From: CAJMGO01 sp900557305
GTDB lineage: Bacteria; Bacillota_I; Bacilli_A; RF39; UBA660
Assembly: GCA_905212975.1 (NCBI GenBank)
Contig: CAJMGO010000001.1
Location: 1-64,000 of the forward strand
Length of the DNA stretch: 64,000 nucleotides
Reading direction: 5' to 3'
The stretch's first letter is position 1. Each line of letters starts with the position of its first letter. The translations under genes were made by a program, and so were the position numbers. The notes below the pieces were generated by a model, which was given only the letters and a program-made list of their open reading frames with translations, was not told the origin of the DNA and did not search any database. Shown one piece after another: positions 7,456-17,652 of this stretch.

Positions 7456-10400
7456 ATGTCTTTTTTTGATAATTTATTTAAAATAGAAAATGAAACCAGT
7501 GTTTCCGGTCTTAATTCAGAGTTAAAAGCAATATACATATATGAAAAATTTAAAACTGTAAAAAAAAGTATAACTGTTGTTACTAATTCGTTGTATGAAG
7601 CTAATAATATGTATAAATCGTTATTAAATTATTCAAAAGATGTTTTATTATTTCCAATGGATGATTTTCTAACAAGTGAAGCTTTAGCAATCAGTCCAGA
7701 ACTTAAGATCACACGTCTTGAAACTTTAAAAGAAATATTAACTGGCGATAAAAAAATAGTAATAACTAACTTAATGGGATTTTTAAGATTTTTGCCAAAA
7801 CATGAGAATTTTATAAAATCAATTATTAGTTTAAAACAAAATCAAACTATTGATTTTAATGAAATTGTTAATAAGTTAGATGGTATAGGATATGAAAGAC
7901 AAACCTTAGTTGAAAAGACTGGGGATTTTGCTGTTAGAGGCTTTGTTTTGGATATTTTTCCTCTTGACTTTCCTCATCCAATAAGAATTGAACTTTGGGG
8001 TGATGAAATTGATTCAATTAGAATATTTGATGAAAATACTCAAAAAACAAAATCAAATATAGATTCTATAGATATATTTCCATATAATGAATCTTTAGTA
8101 AGTAGTAGTGAATTACAACATCAATATGAAATAAAAAAATTTTACGAAGTGGAAAATATTAGTTCATACTTTAATTCAGAAGTTATTTATATTAATATAA
8201 ATGATATAAAAAATGAATATACAAAAATAAAAGAAGATATGTTTGAGTATAATACTTCGAAATCAGAAAATAATGAATATATGTTTTCTTTTAATAATTT
8301 ATATAATTCTAATAGTATTTGTATAGAAGATTTTGATAATAAAATATTTAGTGTACAAAATACAAAAAAGTATATTTCTGGCAATATAGATAGAATAACG
8401 AGTATAGGAGATTTAAAAAAATATATAGAAAAGAATATTAAAAATAATAAAACTATTGTTATTTGTTTTAATAATATTTATGAACAAAGAAAAATTCAAG
8501 ATGTATTGGATTTAAAAAATATTGTTGTGACAAATGAAAATGAAATTTTTGATAATAAAATTAATTTGATTGTTAAAAGTATTGCTAATGGATTTGTTTT
8601 TAATAATTTGGTTGTTATAAGTTCAAATCAAATATTAAAAAGAAATGAAAAAGTAGTATATAAAAGTAATTTTAAAATGGGTTCTAAAATAAGAGATATA
8701 AATAAACTTAATGTAGGTGATTATGTAGTTCATTCCACTCATGGTATAGGAAGATATATTGGATTAAAAACAATAGAAAAGAATAAAATAAAAAAAGATT
8801 ATTTGGCTATTGAATATAAAGGTGGAGATAAATTATATATACCTGTTGAAAAAATAGAATTAATTACTAAATATTCAACAAATGATAGTATTGTTCCTAA
8901 AATTAATAAGTTAGGTACTGCAGAATGGGCAAAGACAAAACTAAGAGTTAAGGCGAGAATAGAGAATATTGCTTCTGAATTATTAAGATTAAGTGCTATT
9001 AGAAAATCTCAAAAAGGTTTTGCTTTTAAAAAAGATGATGAAATGCAAATTAATTTTGAAAACGAATTTCCATTTGAAGAGACTGCTGATCAATTGAGAG
9101 TAACAGATGAAATTAAAAAAGATATGGAATCAAGTATCCCAATGGATAGGTTATTATGTGGTGATGTTGGATATGGAAAAACAGAAGTAGCATTTAGGGC
9201 TGTTTTTAAAGCAATTATGTCAGGTAAACAAGTAGCATATTTATGTCCAACAACTTTATTGTCTAATCAACAATATAATAATGCTGTTGTTAGATTTCAA
9301 AACTATCCTGTTAATATTGCTCTTTTAAATAGATTTCAATCAGCAAAAAAAGTAAAAGAAATATTGAATGATTTAAAAGATGGAAAAATAGATTTTGTAA
9401 TTGGTACACATAGATTATTGAGTGACGATGTTAAATTTAAGGATTTAGGATTGCTGGTTATTGATGAAGAACAAAGATTTGGAGTTAAACATAAAGAAAA
9501 AATTAAACAATTTAAAAATAATATAGATATACTTACCTTATCTGCAACACCAATACCAAGAACTCTTCAAATGTCAATGACGGGTCTTAGAAGTTTATCC
9601 TTACTTGAAACACCACCGGTTAATAGATATCCTGTACAAACTTATGTATTAGAAGAAAATGATACTCTTATTAAGGATGCAATATACAAAGAATTATCTC
9701 GAAATGGTCAGGTATTTATGCTATTTAATTCTGTTGAAAATATTGAATTAGAAGTTTCCCATATTTCAGCTTTAATTCCAGATGCTAGAATTACTTTTGC
9801 GCATGGTCGTATGGATAAAAATGAATTAGAAGATGTAATGATTAAATTTCAAAACAAAGAGTATGATATATTAATTTGTACTACAATAATTGAAACAGGT
9901 ATAGATATTCCAAATGTTAATACATTAATAATAATAGATGCTGATAGATTTGGTTTATCGCAATTATATCAAATAAGGGGAAGAGTAGGTCGAAGTGATA
10001 GAATAGCTTATTGTTATTTAATGTATAAAAGTGGTAAAGTTCTATCTGAAATAGCAAATAAAAGGCTTAGTGTAATAAAAGAATTTACTGAACTTGGAAG
10101 TGGATTTTCAATAGCTATGAGGGATTTATCTATAAGAGGTGCTGGAGATATATTAGGTAGTGAACAGGCAGGATTTGTTGATTCTGTTGGTATTGAACTT
10201 TATCTTTCTATGTTAAATGAAGAAATAGAAAAACTAAAAGGTAAAAAAGTTGTAGAAGATGTAAAAAATGAACAGCCTTTAGTTAGTGTAGAAACTACAA
10301 TAAGTGATAATTATGTTGATAATACTGATTTAAAAATAGAAATTCATAAGAAAATAAATGAAATTGATAGTTATGAAAAGTTAGCAGAAATCAAACAAGA

Positions 10401-10725
10401 ATTATCGGATAGATTTGGTCACTTGCCTGATAAAATAATAATATATATGCATGAACAATTATTCGAAAATATGGTTAAAAATTTATGTGATATAAAAATT
10501 AAACAAACAAATAATTTTATTGAAATGACATTCCCTAAAGATTTTACAAAAGAACTAAATATATCCGAATTATTTTATGATGTATCTTTAATTTCGAATA
10601 TGTTTAGATTTTCTAGTCATAATGATTGCCTAATAATAACATTAGATACAGTAAAATTAGAAAAACATTTTATATATTATTTAATTGATTTAATTCAAGT
10701 AATAAAAAAAGATAAAATAAGTTAA
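7456..10725 (+). CDS. mfd: Transcription-repair coupling factor Mfd
   Basis: A 1089-aa protein that removes RNA polymerase stalled at lesions and recruits UvrA. Domain order: UvrB-like module (residues 1-190), RNA polymerase-interacting CarD-like domain (NVGDYVVHSTHGIGRY, about 417-480), then a RecG-like SF2 translocase with CGDVGYGKTE Walker A, DEEQRFG Walker B, SATPIPRTLQM and QIRGRVGRS, and a TRCF C-terminal domain. Slightly shorter than the Bacillus protein (1177 aa). Start ATG follows AGGAGGTG. It ends convergently 4 bp from the next gene. Confidence 0.97.
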   Translation: MSFFDNLFKIENETSVSGLNSELKAIYIYEKFKTVKKSITVVTNSLYEANNMYKSLLNYSKDVLLFPMDDFLTSEALAISPELKITRLETLKEILTGDKKIVITNLMGFLRFLPKHENFIKSIISLKQNQTIDFNEIVNKLDGIGYERQTLVEKTGDFAVRGFVLDIFPLDFPHPIRIELWGDEIDSIRIFDENTQKTKSNIDSIDIFPYNESLVSSSELQHQYEIKKFYEVENISSYFNSEVIYININDIKNEYTKIKEDMFEYNTSKSENNEYMFSFNNLYNSNSICIEDFDNKIFSVQNTKKYISGNIDRITSIGDLKKYIEKNIKNNKTIVICFNNIYEQRKIQDVLDLKNIVVTNENEIFDNKINLIVKSIANGFVFNNLVVISSNQILKRNEKVVYKSNFKMGSKIRDINKLNVGDYVVHSTHGIGRYIGLKTIEKNKIKKDYLAIEYKGGDKLYIPVEKIELITKYSTNDSIVPKINKLGTAEWAKTKLRVKARIENIASELLRLSAIRKSQKGFAFKKDDEMQINFENEFPFEETADQLRVTDEIKKDMESSIPMDRLLCGDVGYGKTEVAFRAVFKAIMSGKQVAYLCPTTLLSNQQYNNAVVRFQNYPVNIALLNRFQSAKKVKEILNDLKDGKIDFVIGTHRLLSDDVKFKDLGLLVIDEEQRFGVKHKEKIKQFKNNIDILTLSATPIPRTLQMSMTGLRSLSLLETPPVNRYPVQTYVLEENDTLIKDAIYKELSRNGQVFMLFNSVENIELEVSHISALIPDARITFAHGRMDKNELEDVMIKFQNKEYDILICTTIIETGIDIPNVNTLIIIDADRFGLSQLYQIRGRVGRSDRIAYCYLMYKSGKVLSEIANKRLSVIKEFTELGSGFSIAMRDLSIRGAGDILGSEQAGFVDSVGIELYLSMLNEEIEKLKGKKVVEDVKNEQPLVSVETTISDNYVDNTDLKIEIHKKINEIDSYEKLAEIKQELSDRFGHLPDKIIIYMHEQLFENMVKNLCDIKIKQTNNFIEMTFPKDFTKELNISELFYDVSLISNMFRFSSHNDCLIITLDTVKLEKHFIYYLIDLIQVIKKDKIS

Positions 10726-10740
10726 TATTTTATCTTTTTT
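10705..10740. terminator. Bidirectional terminator between mfd and ppaC
   Basis: A perfect 15-bp inverted repeat (10705-10719 with 10726-10740) around a 6-nt loop, beginning with six A and ending with six T. It can terminate transcription in both directions. The stem lies inside the last codons of both convergent genes, so no space is spent on an intergenic region. Confidence 0.85.
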
Positions 10741-12316
10741 CAATATATTTAATAAGTTTAGGAATAATTTGTTTCTTTCTAGATACTACACCTTCTAGGA
10801 AATGTCCTTGCTTTAAATCTTTTAAATCAAAACTATATTCTAGAGTTTCTATTGCACTATCATTAAAGAAGATATAAGATCCTTCTTTCATTAGATCTGT
10901 TGCGCAGAAAAGCATCAATTCATATTCATTTCTATTTACAAGATTATTCATAATATCTATATAACTATTTTTTTCATTTAATACTTTATCAATATTAATA
11001 GTTATTACTTGTGATACACCAATTCTTTTTCCATCGATAGTAAAGTCTTTAAAATCACCAAATAATATTTCTTCAGCACTTTTACTATTTAATGGATCTC
11101 CACTAATAATTAATTCCATACCGTATTTTTCACATTCAACACCAGCAATATTTGCTAAATCTTTTGCGTATTCAATATCTTTATTAGTAGTTGTAGGAGA
11201 TTTAAATATTAATGTATCAGATAATATACCGGATAACATCATTCCTGCTATATGTTTTGGTATTTCAATGTTATTTTCTTTATACATTTCGTATATAATC
11301 GAGTTAGAACTACCATATGGTTTATTAATAAAACTAATTGGATTTAAAGAATGCATAGGATTGATTTTATGGTGATCAACGACACCAACTAACTCAGCAT
11401 CTTCAATGCCATCAATTGTTTGTGATATCTCGTTATGATCAACTAAATATACTTTTTTCTTGTATATTTTATTTAAATCTGTTAATTGCAATAAGCCAAG
11501 ACAGTTTTTATCATTATCTATTATTGGATAATCTGTATGATTATAACTTTTTGTTTTAGCATTTATTTGATCAATTTTGTCTGTTTCTTTAAAACAAATT
11601 GCTTCATCATCAATTGCCATTTCACTAACGTAGTTACTTAAATCTATCTTTTTAATTATTGAATTGATATCATCCGTAGTTGTAAGCAAATTTATTTTTT
11701 TATTTTTTAATGAATTTAAAATATCTTCATTTAGTTCAATTGCGTTAGCTAAAATGATTAATTTAGTAGATTCACTTAAATCTTTAATATAGCTTTCATC
11801 ATCTATTATTATTATACTTTCATTGTTGTTTATTTTATTTACTGAATAAACTCCATTTATTTCATCATCAAAATGTAGTATTTCTTTAGCATTCAATGTT
11901 GAAATTATATTTGTGTATGAAGTACATAATTCTTGCTTTTTATTAAATGCATAATATTTAACGATATCTTTCATACGAGCTATACCCAAAAATTTGATGT
12001 CTTTATCAACTACAGGTACAGCTGATGCATGTATATCTTTTAAATAATTATAGGCATTTAAAATTGATGATTTAATATCTATATAGCAATTTTTTGTATA
12101 ATCTGTATCTTTTATTTCAGGTTTTACGTCATTTAAATACCTAGGACATTCTACATTAAAATAATTAAGCGCAAATTTTGTTTCTTCGTTTGGACTATCT
12201 AAAACTCTAGCTTCAGAAAATATTCCCAATTGATTGTTAAGGTAGCTAAGTGCGATAGCAGCACCAACACTATCAGTATCTGGCTTTTTGTGACCAAAAA
12301 TATATGTTTTTTTCAT
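10730..12316 (-). CDS. ppaC: Manganese-dependent inorganic pyrophosphatase with CBS insert
   Basis: A 528-aa DHH-family pyrophosphatase, longer than the simple ~310-aa form because a regulatory insert (CBS-DRTGG-CBS type) lies between the catalytic motifs. Metal ligands: H9, D13 and D15 (FGHKKPDTDS), a central Asp (VYLVDHNE) and the DHH motif (VDHHKI). The C-terminal DHHA2 domain carries the substrate-binding SRKKQ motif near the end. Family CBS-PPases are regulated by adenine nucleotides. It is transcribed against mfd, with AGGAGTG upstream of its ATG. Confidence 0.93.
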   Translation of the reverse strand: MKKTYIFGHKKPDTDSVGAAIALSYLNNQLGIFSEARVLDSPNEETKFALNYFNVECPRYLNDVKPEIKDTDYTKNCYIDIKSSILNAYNYLKDIHASAVPVVDKDIKFLGIARMKDIVKYYAFNKKQELCTSYTNIISTLNAKEILHFDDEINGVYSVNKINNNESIIIIDDESYIKDLSESTKLIILANAIELNEDILNSLKNKKINLLTTTDDINSIIKKIDLSNYVSEMAIDDEAICFKETDKIDQINAKTKSYNHTDYPIIDNDKNCLGLLQLTDLNKIYKKKVYLVDHNEISQTIDGIEDAELVGVVDHHKINPMHSLNPISFINKPYGSSNSIIYEMYKENNIEIPKHIAGMMLSGILSDTLIFKSPTTTNKDIEYAKDLANIAGVECEKYGMELIISGDPLNSKSAEEILFGDFKDFTIDGKRIGVSQVITINIDKVLNEKNSYIDIMNNLVNRNEYELMLFCATDLMKEGSYIFFNDSAIETLEYSFDLKDLKQGHFLEGVVSRKKQIIPKLIKYIEKR

Positions 12317-12416
12317 ATAAACACTCCTTTTTCTTCACAATTATAGCATATATTTACAAAATTGGTATAAAAATATTTCGTTTGAAGCAAAATAATCTTA
12401 GAAAGAGAGGTCTCAA

Positions 12417-12947
12417 ATGAAATCAACAGGTATTGTCAGAAGAATTGATGAATTAGGAAGAATTGTTATACCAAAAGAAATTAGAAAAAATTTACATATA
12501 AGAGAGGGAGAAAGTGTAGAGATATTTTTAGATTCTGATAATATAGTATTGAAAAAATTTTCAGTAATAAAAAATATAAATGATTTAGCCCAAAACTTTG
12601 TTGATTCAATTTATAGTGTACTTAAATATAATGTTATTATAACTGATACGAATAATGTTATAGCAACTAATTCTAAAATTAAAAAAAATTTGTTAAATAA
12701 AAATATAAGTGACTATTTAATATCTTTAATTGATAAAAGAGAAAAATTTACAGAAAAACATATAAAAAATTTTAAAATAACTAATGATTTTTCTTTAGAT
12801 TGTAGTTATATAGTTAATCCAATACTTTCAAATGGTGATGTTATAGGTTTATTAATTGTTTATAGTGATGAAGTCTTTTTTGATGAAGATGTTTTAAAAT
12901 TTATTAATTTATGTTCTGGATTTTTTGAAAATTATCTAAATATATAA
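12417..12947 (+). CDS. spoVT: SpoVT-like AbrB/GAF transcription regulator
   Basis: A 176-aa protein with the SpoVT architecture: an N-terminal swapped-hairpin AbrB DNA-binding domain (STGIVRRIDELGRIVIPKEI, residues 3-22) and a GAF-like C-terminal domain. B. subtilis SpoVT is 178 aa, regulates forespore genes and follows mfd in the same region. Here the ppaC gene intervenes. Function in a sporulation programme cannot be inferred from this window; a general AbrB-type regulator is possible. Confidence 0.85.
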   Translation: MKSTGIVRRIDELGRIVIPKEIRKNLHIREGESVEIFLDSDNIVLKKFSVIKNINDLAQNFVDSIYSVLKYNVIITDTNNVIATNSKIKKNLLNKNISDYLISLIDKREKFTEKHIKNFKITNDFSLDCSYIVNPILSNGDVIGLLIVYSDEVFFDEDVLKFINLCSGFFENYLNI

Positions 12948-13061
12948 TGTATAAATGTGTAAAATTTTATAAATTGTCGAAATTTGTTATATTATATTTT
13001 CTAATATTACTAGATTTTATGGTATTATTATTCTTGTGAAAGAGAGGAGAAAAATAATACT

Positions 13062-13256
13062 ATGACCAAATTAAGGAAAAGTGATTTTCGTTATGTAGTT
13101 GGTATTATTTTTATAGGTTTTGTAATATTAGTTAGTAGGGTTTTAGCCTATAGAAAAATTTCAGATATTCTATATCTTTGTTTTGTTATTATAACAATTA
13201 TAAGATGTATAATAGTTAAAGTGGTAAATAGAAAATTATACAAACATGTGGTATAA
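13062..13256 (+). CDS. Small hypothetical two-TM membrane protein
   Basis: A 64-aa basic protein with two hydrophobic helices (about residues 12-29 and 36-52). I recognise no family. ATG at 13062 has GAGGAG 12 bp upstream, a slightly long spacing. It lies alone between spoVT and tatD in the same orientation. Its reality rests on composition and a plausible ribosome binding site. Confidence 0.55.
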   Translation: MTKLRKSDFRYVVGIIFIGFVILVSRVLAYRKISDILYLCFVIITIIRCIIVKVVNRKLYKHVV

Positions 13257-13280
13257 TTTTTTTTGTTAGGAGTTGAAAAT

Positions 13281-14030
13281 ATGATTATAGATACACATTG
13301 TCATGTTATAGATTTAGAGTATGATAATATTGATGAGATAATAAATAGATTCAAAGATAATATAATGATAATAAGTGGATATGATTCTATAAGTAATAGA
13401 AATGTTGTTGATATAGTAAAAAAATATAAAAATGTTTATGGTACGTTAGGTTTTCATCCAAGTGAAGTAGATAAATTTAGTGAAGAAGAATTTAATTATA
13501 TTAAAAATAATATAAATGATTCAAAAATAGTTGGCATAGGTGAAATAGGACTTGATTATCATTATGGGTCAAATGATAAAGAAAAACAAATAAAAATGTT
13601 TAAATCATTACTTGATTTAGCTCAATCAGAAAATATTTCTGTTGTTATACATACAAGAGATGCAGCACAGGATACTATGAATATTTTAAAGAATTATAAA
13701 TTAAAGGTCGATATACATTGTTTTGGTTATAGTCTTGAAATAGCTAAAGAATGTATAAAAAGAGGATATAGGTTAGGAATAGGTGGTGTATTAACTTTTA
13801 AGAATAGTAAAAAATTGGTTGAGATTGTTTCAAATATTCCAATTGAAAATATTTTACTTGAAACTGATTCACCTTATTTAACTCCAGAACCATTTAGAGG
13901 TAAGAAAAATGAACCATTTTATCTTTCTTATGTTATAGATAAAATTTCTGAAATCAAAAAGATTAGTATTGATGAAGTAAAAAAAATAACAACAAAAAAC
14001 GCTAAAGAGCAATTTGACTTGAATATATAG
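13281..14030 (+). CDS. tatD: TatD family metal-dependent DNase
   Basis: A 249-aa TIM-barrel hydrolase. Metal ligands seen: DTHCH at residues 4-8, GEIGLDYHYG, HTRDA, and the C-terminal TDSPYLTPEPFRG signature. Members are 3'-5' exonucleases or D-aminoacyl-tRNA-related hydrolases. ATG at 13281 preceded by AGGAG is preferred to an upstream in-frame TTG at 13263. In Bacillus tatD (yabD) precedes yabE and ksgA, matching the two genes that follow. Confidence 0.93.
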   Translation: MIIDTHCHVIDLEYDNIDEIINRFKDNIMIISGYDSISNRNVVDIVKKYKNVYGTLGFHPSEVDKFSEEEFNYIKNNINDSKIVGIGEIGLDYHYGSNDKEKQIKMFKSLLDLAQSENISVVIHTRDAAQDTMNILKNYKLKVDIHCFGYSLEIAKECIKRGYRLGIGGVLTFKNSKKLVEIVSNIPIENILLETDSPYLTPEPFRGKKNEPFYLSYVIDKISEIKKISIDEVKKITTKNAKEQFDLNI

Positions 14031-14069
14031 GTGTGATAAAATTTATATAGATTTAAATGAGGTGAACTT

Positions 14070-14756
14070 ATGAATTTATATTTATTTAATTTAATATTAA
14101 AATTTTTTAAGTTTTCTTTTATTTCTTTAGTAACTTTATTTAATAAGAATGCAGTCACTACTCTTGATATAAGAAATATTAATACAAGTTTAAATAATGA
14201 TAGTAATATTTCAGCAACTGTAGTTAATTATGATACAAAATATGTTTATAATTCTAGTATACCGACAAATGAAACAAATATTGTCGAAGAAGGAGAAAAT
14301 GGAATAATTTATGAAAATAGTTCTATTATAGAGACTAAAAGAGATAAAATAGTTGAAATTGGAACTGCTCCTATTGGTGAATTTACTGGAAAATTAACGG
14401 GCTATGGTCCAGATTGTGTTGGTTGTAGTCAACAAGGTAATGTAAGTTGTCTTACTAAAGATAAGAAAAAATATAGTTTAAAAAATGATGGAATATATTA
14501 TAATGATGAAAAATATGGAAAGTTAAGAATTTTAGCATCAAGTTCAAATTTTTCTTGCGGTACAATCATTGAAGTATCTAAAGGTGATTATAAGTTTAAT
14601 GCTATAGTACTTGATAGAGGATATGATATGAATCGTGCTTATAAGAATGGTAAAATTTGGTTTGATTTAGCTTATGATAGTCAAGCTTCTGTTTCATCTG
14701 ATAGTAAAAATTTAGGTAATAATTTTAATTTCAAAGTAAAAAGATGGGGATGGTAA
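14070..14756 (+). CDS. 3D-domain (YabE-like) exported cell-wall protein
   Basis: A 228-aa protein with an N-terminal hydrophobic anchor or signal (about residues 1-27), a variable region and a C-terminal double-psi barrel of the 3D type. The barrel is recognisable from FTGKLTGYGPDC, SSSNFSCGTIIEV, VLDRGYD and WFDLAYDS, where the Asp residues of LDRG and FDLAYDS match the family's conserved acids. 3D proteins (YabE, YocH, YuiC) are muralytic. It occupies the yabE position between tatD and ksgA; rnmV, normally between them, is missing. There are no G5 or DUF348 repeats. Confidence 0.75.
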   Translation: MNLYLFNLILKFFKFSFISLVTLFNKNAVTTLDIRNINTSLNNDSNISATVVNYDTKYVYNSSIPTNETNIVEEGENGIIYENSSIIETKRDKIVEIGTAPIGEFTGKLTGYGPDCVGCSQQGNVSCLTKDKKKYSLKNDGIYYNDEKYGKLRILASSSNFSCGTIIEVSKGDYKFNAIVLDRGYDMNRAYKNGKIWFDLAYDSQASVSSDSKNLGNNFNFKVKRWGW

Positions 14757-14813
14757 TCCTTTTTCTTTTACAAAGTATATTTTAATTAAATTATTTTGAA
14801 AGGAATGAGTAAT

Positions 14814-15641
14814 ATGGAATATTCTCCTAAAAAAATGGAAAGTTTTTTAAAAAATAAAAATTTCAATTTTAAAAAAATTTTTGGTCAAAATTTTATTGTT
14901 GATAAAAATATTATAGATAATATAATTAAATTTTCATTAGTTGATAAAGATACTATGGTAATAGAAATTGGACCTGGAGCTGGTTCTTTAACTACTGCTT
15001 TAGCGGCATCATCGAAATCTGTACTTTGTTATGAAATAGATGATAGTTTAAAGGATGTACTTTCTGATTCATTAAAGAATTTTGATAATGTAGATATTAT
15101 TTATCAGGATTTTTTAAAAGCAAATGTTAGTGAAACTTTAAAAAAATATAATTATGATAAACTTTATGTTATAGCTAATTTGCCTTATTATATTACCACT
15201 CCTATAATAACTAAAATAATAGAGGATAAATTAAATGTTGATAAAATAGTTATTATGGTACAAAAAGAAGTAGGTGATAGATTAAAAGCACAACCTGGTT
15301 CAAAGGATTATAATTCACTTTCTATTTATATTTCGTATTATTTTAATGTAAAAAAATTAATGGATGTTAGTAGAAATGTTTTTTTACCTAAACCAAATGT
15401 AGATAGTATTGTTATAGAATTATCAAAAAAAGAAAATAAGTATAAATTAAAAAATGAAAATGTTTTTTTTAAACTTGTAAGAGATTCTTTTGTTCAAAAA
15501 AGGAAAACATTAAGAAATAATTTAAAAGCATATGATTTAAATATAATAGAAAAAGTACTTAATAAGTATGGATATGATTTAAGTGTTAGAGCAGAAAATT
15601 TAAGTATTGATATTTTTGTAGATATAGCAAATAATTTATAA
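14814..15641 (+). CDS. ksgA: 16S rRNA dimethyladenosine transferase
   Basis: A 275-aa enzyme that dimethylates A1518 and A1519 in helix 45 of 16S rRNA. Motifs: FGQNFIVD near residue 22, SAM-binding EIGPGAGSLT, catalytic NLPYYITTP. The ATG at 14814 (AAAGGA at 14799-14804) gives the standard N-terminus; ATG 14805 is too close to the ribosome binding site. It is followed by a strong terminator. Confidence 0.96.
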   Translation: MEYSPKKMESFLKNKNFNFKKIFGQNFIVDKNIIDNIIKFSLVDKDTMVIEIGPGAGSLTTALAASSKSVLCYEIDDSLKDVLSDSLKNFDNVDIIYQDFLKANVSETLKKYNYDKLYVIANLPYYITTPIITKIIEDKLNVDKIVIMVQKEVGDRLKAQPGSKDYNSLSIYISYYFNVKKLMDVSRNVFLPKPNVDSIVIELSKKENKYKLKNENVFFKLVRDSFVQKRKTLRNNLKAYDLNIIEKVLNKYGYDLSVRAENLSIDIFVDIANNL

Positions 15642-15647
15642 AAAATG

Positions 15648-15685
15648 ACATTATAAGACAATTTAAAATCTTATAATGTTTTTTG
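15648..15685 (+). terminator. Terminator after ksgA
   Basis: An 11-bp perfect stem (15648-15658 with 15669-15679), 10-nt loop and six T. The stem overlaps the first in-frame ATG (15676) of the following symporter ORF, which is one reason to start that gene at 15694. Confidence 0.8.
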
Positions 15686-15693
15686 GTGATATT

Positions 15694-16950
15694 ATGATTG
15701 ATTCTATTAATAAGATTTTATGGGGAATTGTTACTATATTTATTATAATTTTTGGATTTTATTTTAGTAAAAAATTAAAATTCAAACAATTTAAAATTCA
15801 TTCGATGATTACCTCTTTTTCTTCATCTTTGGAAAATAAAGGAATATCAACATTTTCATCATTTTTAATGACTCTTGCAGCAAGAGTTGGGGTTGGTAGT
15901 ATAGCGGGTGTTTCTCTTGCTATTTATCTTGGTGGTCCGGGATCTTTGTTTTGGATAATTGTGATGTCTTTTTTATCATCAATAATTTGTTATTGTGAAA
16001 CATATCTTGGAATTAAATATAGAAAGAATATTGATGGTGTAAAAACTGGTGGACCTTTTTATTATATAAAATATGGATTAGGTAAAAAAAATTTAAGCTT
16101 TTTTTATGCTTTTATTATGCTTGTGGCTTGTACATTCGGTTTTATATCTATACAATCTAATACTATTATAAAATCTCTTGACAAAATTATTAATGTTAAT
16201 AATTTATGGTTTGGTATATTTCTTTCTATGTTTATTTTTTTAATAATTTATAAAGGGATTAACTCTATTATTAAATTCATAACTAAATTAGTACCTTTTA
16301 TGCTTAGTTTCTATTTTGTTTTTTGTTTTATTATAATATTTAAAAATTTAAGTATTCTTCCTAAAATTATTAACTTAATTATAACTGAAGCATTTAATTT
16401 TAAAAGTTTTTTTTCTGGATTTATTTCTACATTCTTAATTGGTATTCAACGTGGAATCTTTTCTAGTGAGGCTGGTCTTGGTACTTGTACAATAGCATCA
16501 TCTTTAAGTGATAGTGATGATATTTTTAAACAATGTAATGTTCAAATGTTGAGTGTTTATATAACTTCTATCTTAGTATGTGGTATAACAGGATTTGTAA
16601 TTTTGTGTTCTAATTACAATAATGTTAATTTTGTTGATATTAATGGGATTGAGATAACTAAATTTGCTTTTTCATCTAATATTGGTAATATTGGTAATTA
16701 TGTAGTCTTTATAACTATTTTTCTCTTTTCTATTTCATCAATAATCAGTTGTTATTATGATGGAGAAGTATGCGCTAAATACTTAGGCTTAAAAAATGTT
16801 ATGCTACTTAAAATTATAACTGTTATAATAATAATTTCTGGTAGCATTATTTCTAGTAGTTTTTTATGGAATATTATAGATGTGTTTATAGCGGTACTTT
16901 CTATAATAAATATTTATACTATTTTTTTATTAAGAAATGAAATTAAATAA
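15694..16950 (+). CDS. Sodium:alanine (AGCS) symporter family protein
   Basis: A 418-aa polytopic membrane protein with about 10-11 helices. AGCS hallmarks: SFLMTLAARVGVGSIAGVS, GGPGSLFW, GGPFYYIKYGLG and the signature GIQRGIFSSEAGLGT. It would import alanine or glycine with Na+. It is somewhat shorter than typical members (450-490 aa) because the C-terminal tail is trimmed. Start at ATG 15694, preceded by GGTGAT; an ATG at 15676 lies in the upstream terminator. Confidence 0.88.
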   Translation: MIDSINKILWGIVTIFIIIFGFYFSKKLKFKQFKIHSMITSFSSSLENKGISTFSSFLMTLAARVGVGSIAGVSLAIYLGGPGSLFWIIVMSFLSSIICYCETYLGIKYRKNIDGVKTGGPFYYIKYGLGKKNLSFFYAFIMLVACTFGFISIQSNTIIKSLDKIINVNNLWFGIFLSMFIFLIIYKGINSIIKFITKLVPFMLSFYFVFCFIIIFKNLSILPKIINLIITEAFNFKSFFSGFISTFLIGIQRGIFSSEAGLGTCTIASSLSDSDDIFKQCNVQMLSVYITSILVCGITGFVILCSNYNNVNFVDINGIEITKFAFSSNIGNIGNYVVFITIFLFSISSIISCYYDGEVCAKYLGLKNVMLLKIITVIIIISGSIISSSFLWNIIDVFIAVLSIINIYTIFLLRNEIK

Positions 16951-16990
16951 ACAAATATCTAAATCTATGTTAAAATATATTTGGTGATGT

Positions 16991-17644
16991 ATGTTGATTA
17001 ATAAAGATTGGGACATTGTATTAAAAGATGAATTTAACAAATCTTATTTTCGTGATTTGGGATGTTTTATAAAAAATGAATATAAAAATAAAATTGTTTA
17101 TCCAAAATATAAAGATATTTTTAAAGCTTTAAAACTTACAGATTATAATGATGTTTCAGTAGTTATTTTGGGGCAAGATCCTTATCATGGTGTTAATGAA
17201 GCTCATGGATTATCTTTTTCAGTACAGGAGGGTGTTCCAATTCCACCATCTCTTAGAAATATATTTAAAGAACTTGAATTAGATTTAGGTATAAAAAAAA
17301 CAACTACTGATTTGACATCATGGGCTAATCAAGGTGTTCTTTTATTAAATAGTATTATGACAGTTGTTAAAGATAGTCCTTTATCTCATAAAGCAAGAGG
17401 TTGGGAGATTTTCACTGATAAAATAATTGAAAAGCTAGGTGAAAGACAAAAGCCAGTTGTATTTATTTTATGGGGAAGTTATGCTAGAAGTAAAAAAGAA
17501 TTAATAAAAGGCAAAAATCATTATATAATTGAAAGTGTTCATCCAAGTCCACTTTCAGCATCTCGAGGATTTTTTGGAAGTAAACCATTTTCTAAAACAA
17601 ATAATTTTTTAAGAAAAAATGGTATTAAAGAAATAGATTGGTAG
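16991..17644 (+). CDS. ung: Uracil-DNA glycosylase
   Basis: A 217-aa family 1 UDG that excises uracil from DNA. Motif A GQDPYHG (61-67) carries the water-activating D63, and motif B HPSPLSASRG supplies the leucine-loop His. Preceded by GGTGATGT. It ends 8 bp before tilS. Confidence 0.97.
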   Translation: MLINKDWDIVLKDEFNKSYFRDLGCFIKNEYKNKIVYPKYKDIFKALKLTDYNDVSVVILGQDPYHGVNEAHGLSFSVQEGVPIPPSLRNIFKELELDLGIKKTTTDLTSWANQGVLLLNSIMTVVKDSPLSHKARGWEIFTDKIIEKLGERQKPVVFILWGSYARSKKELIKGKNHYIIESVHPSPLSASRGFFGSKPFSKTNNFLRKNGIKEIDW

Positions 17645-17652
17645 GTAAATAC

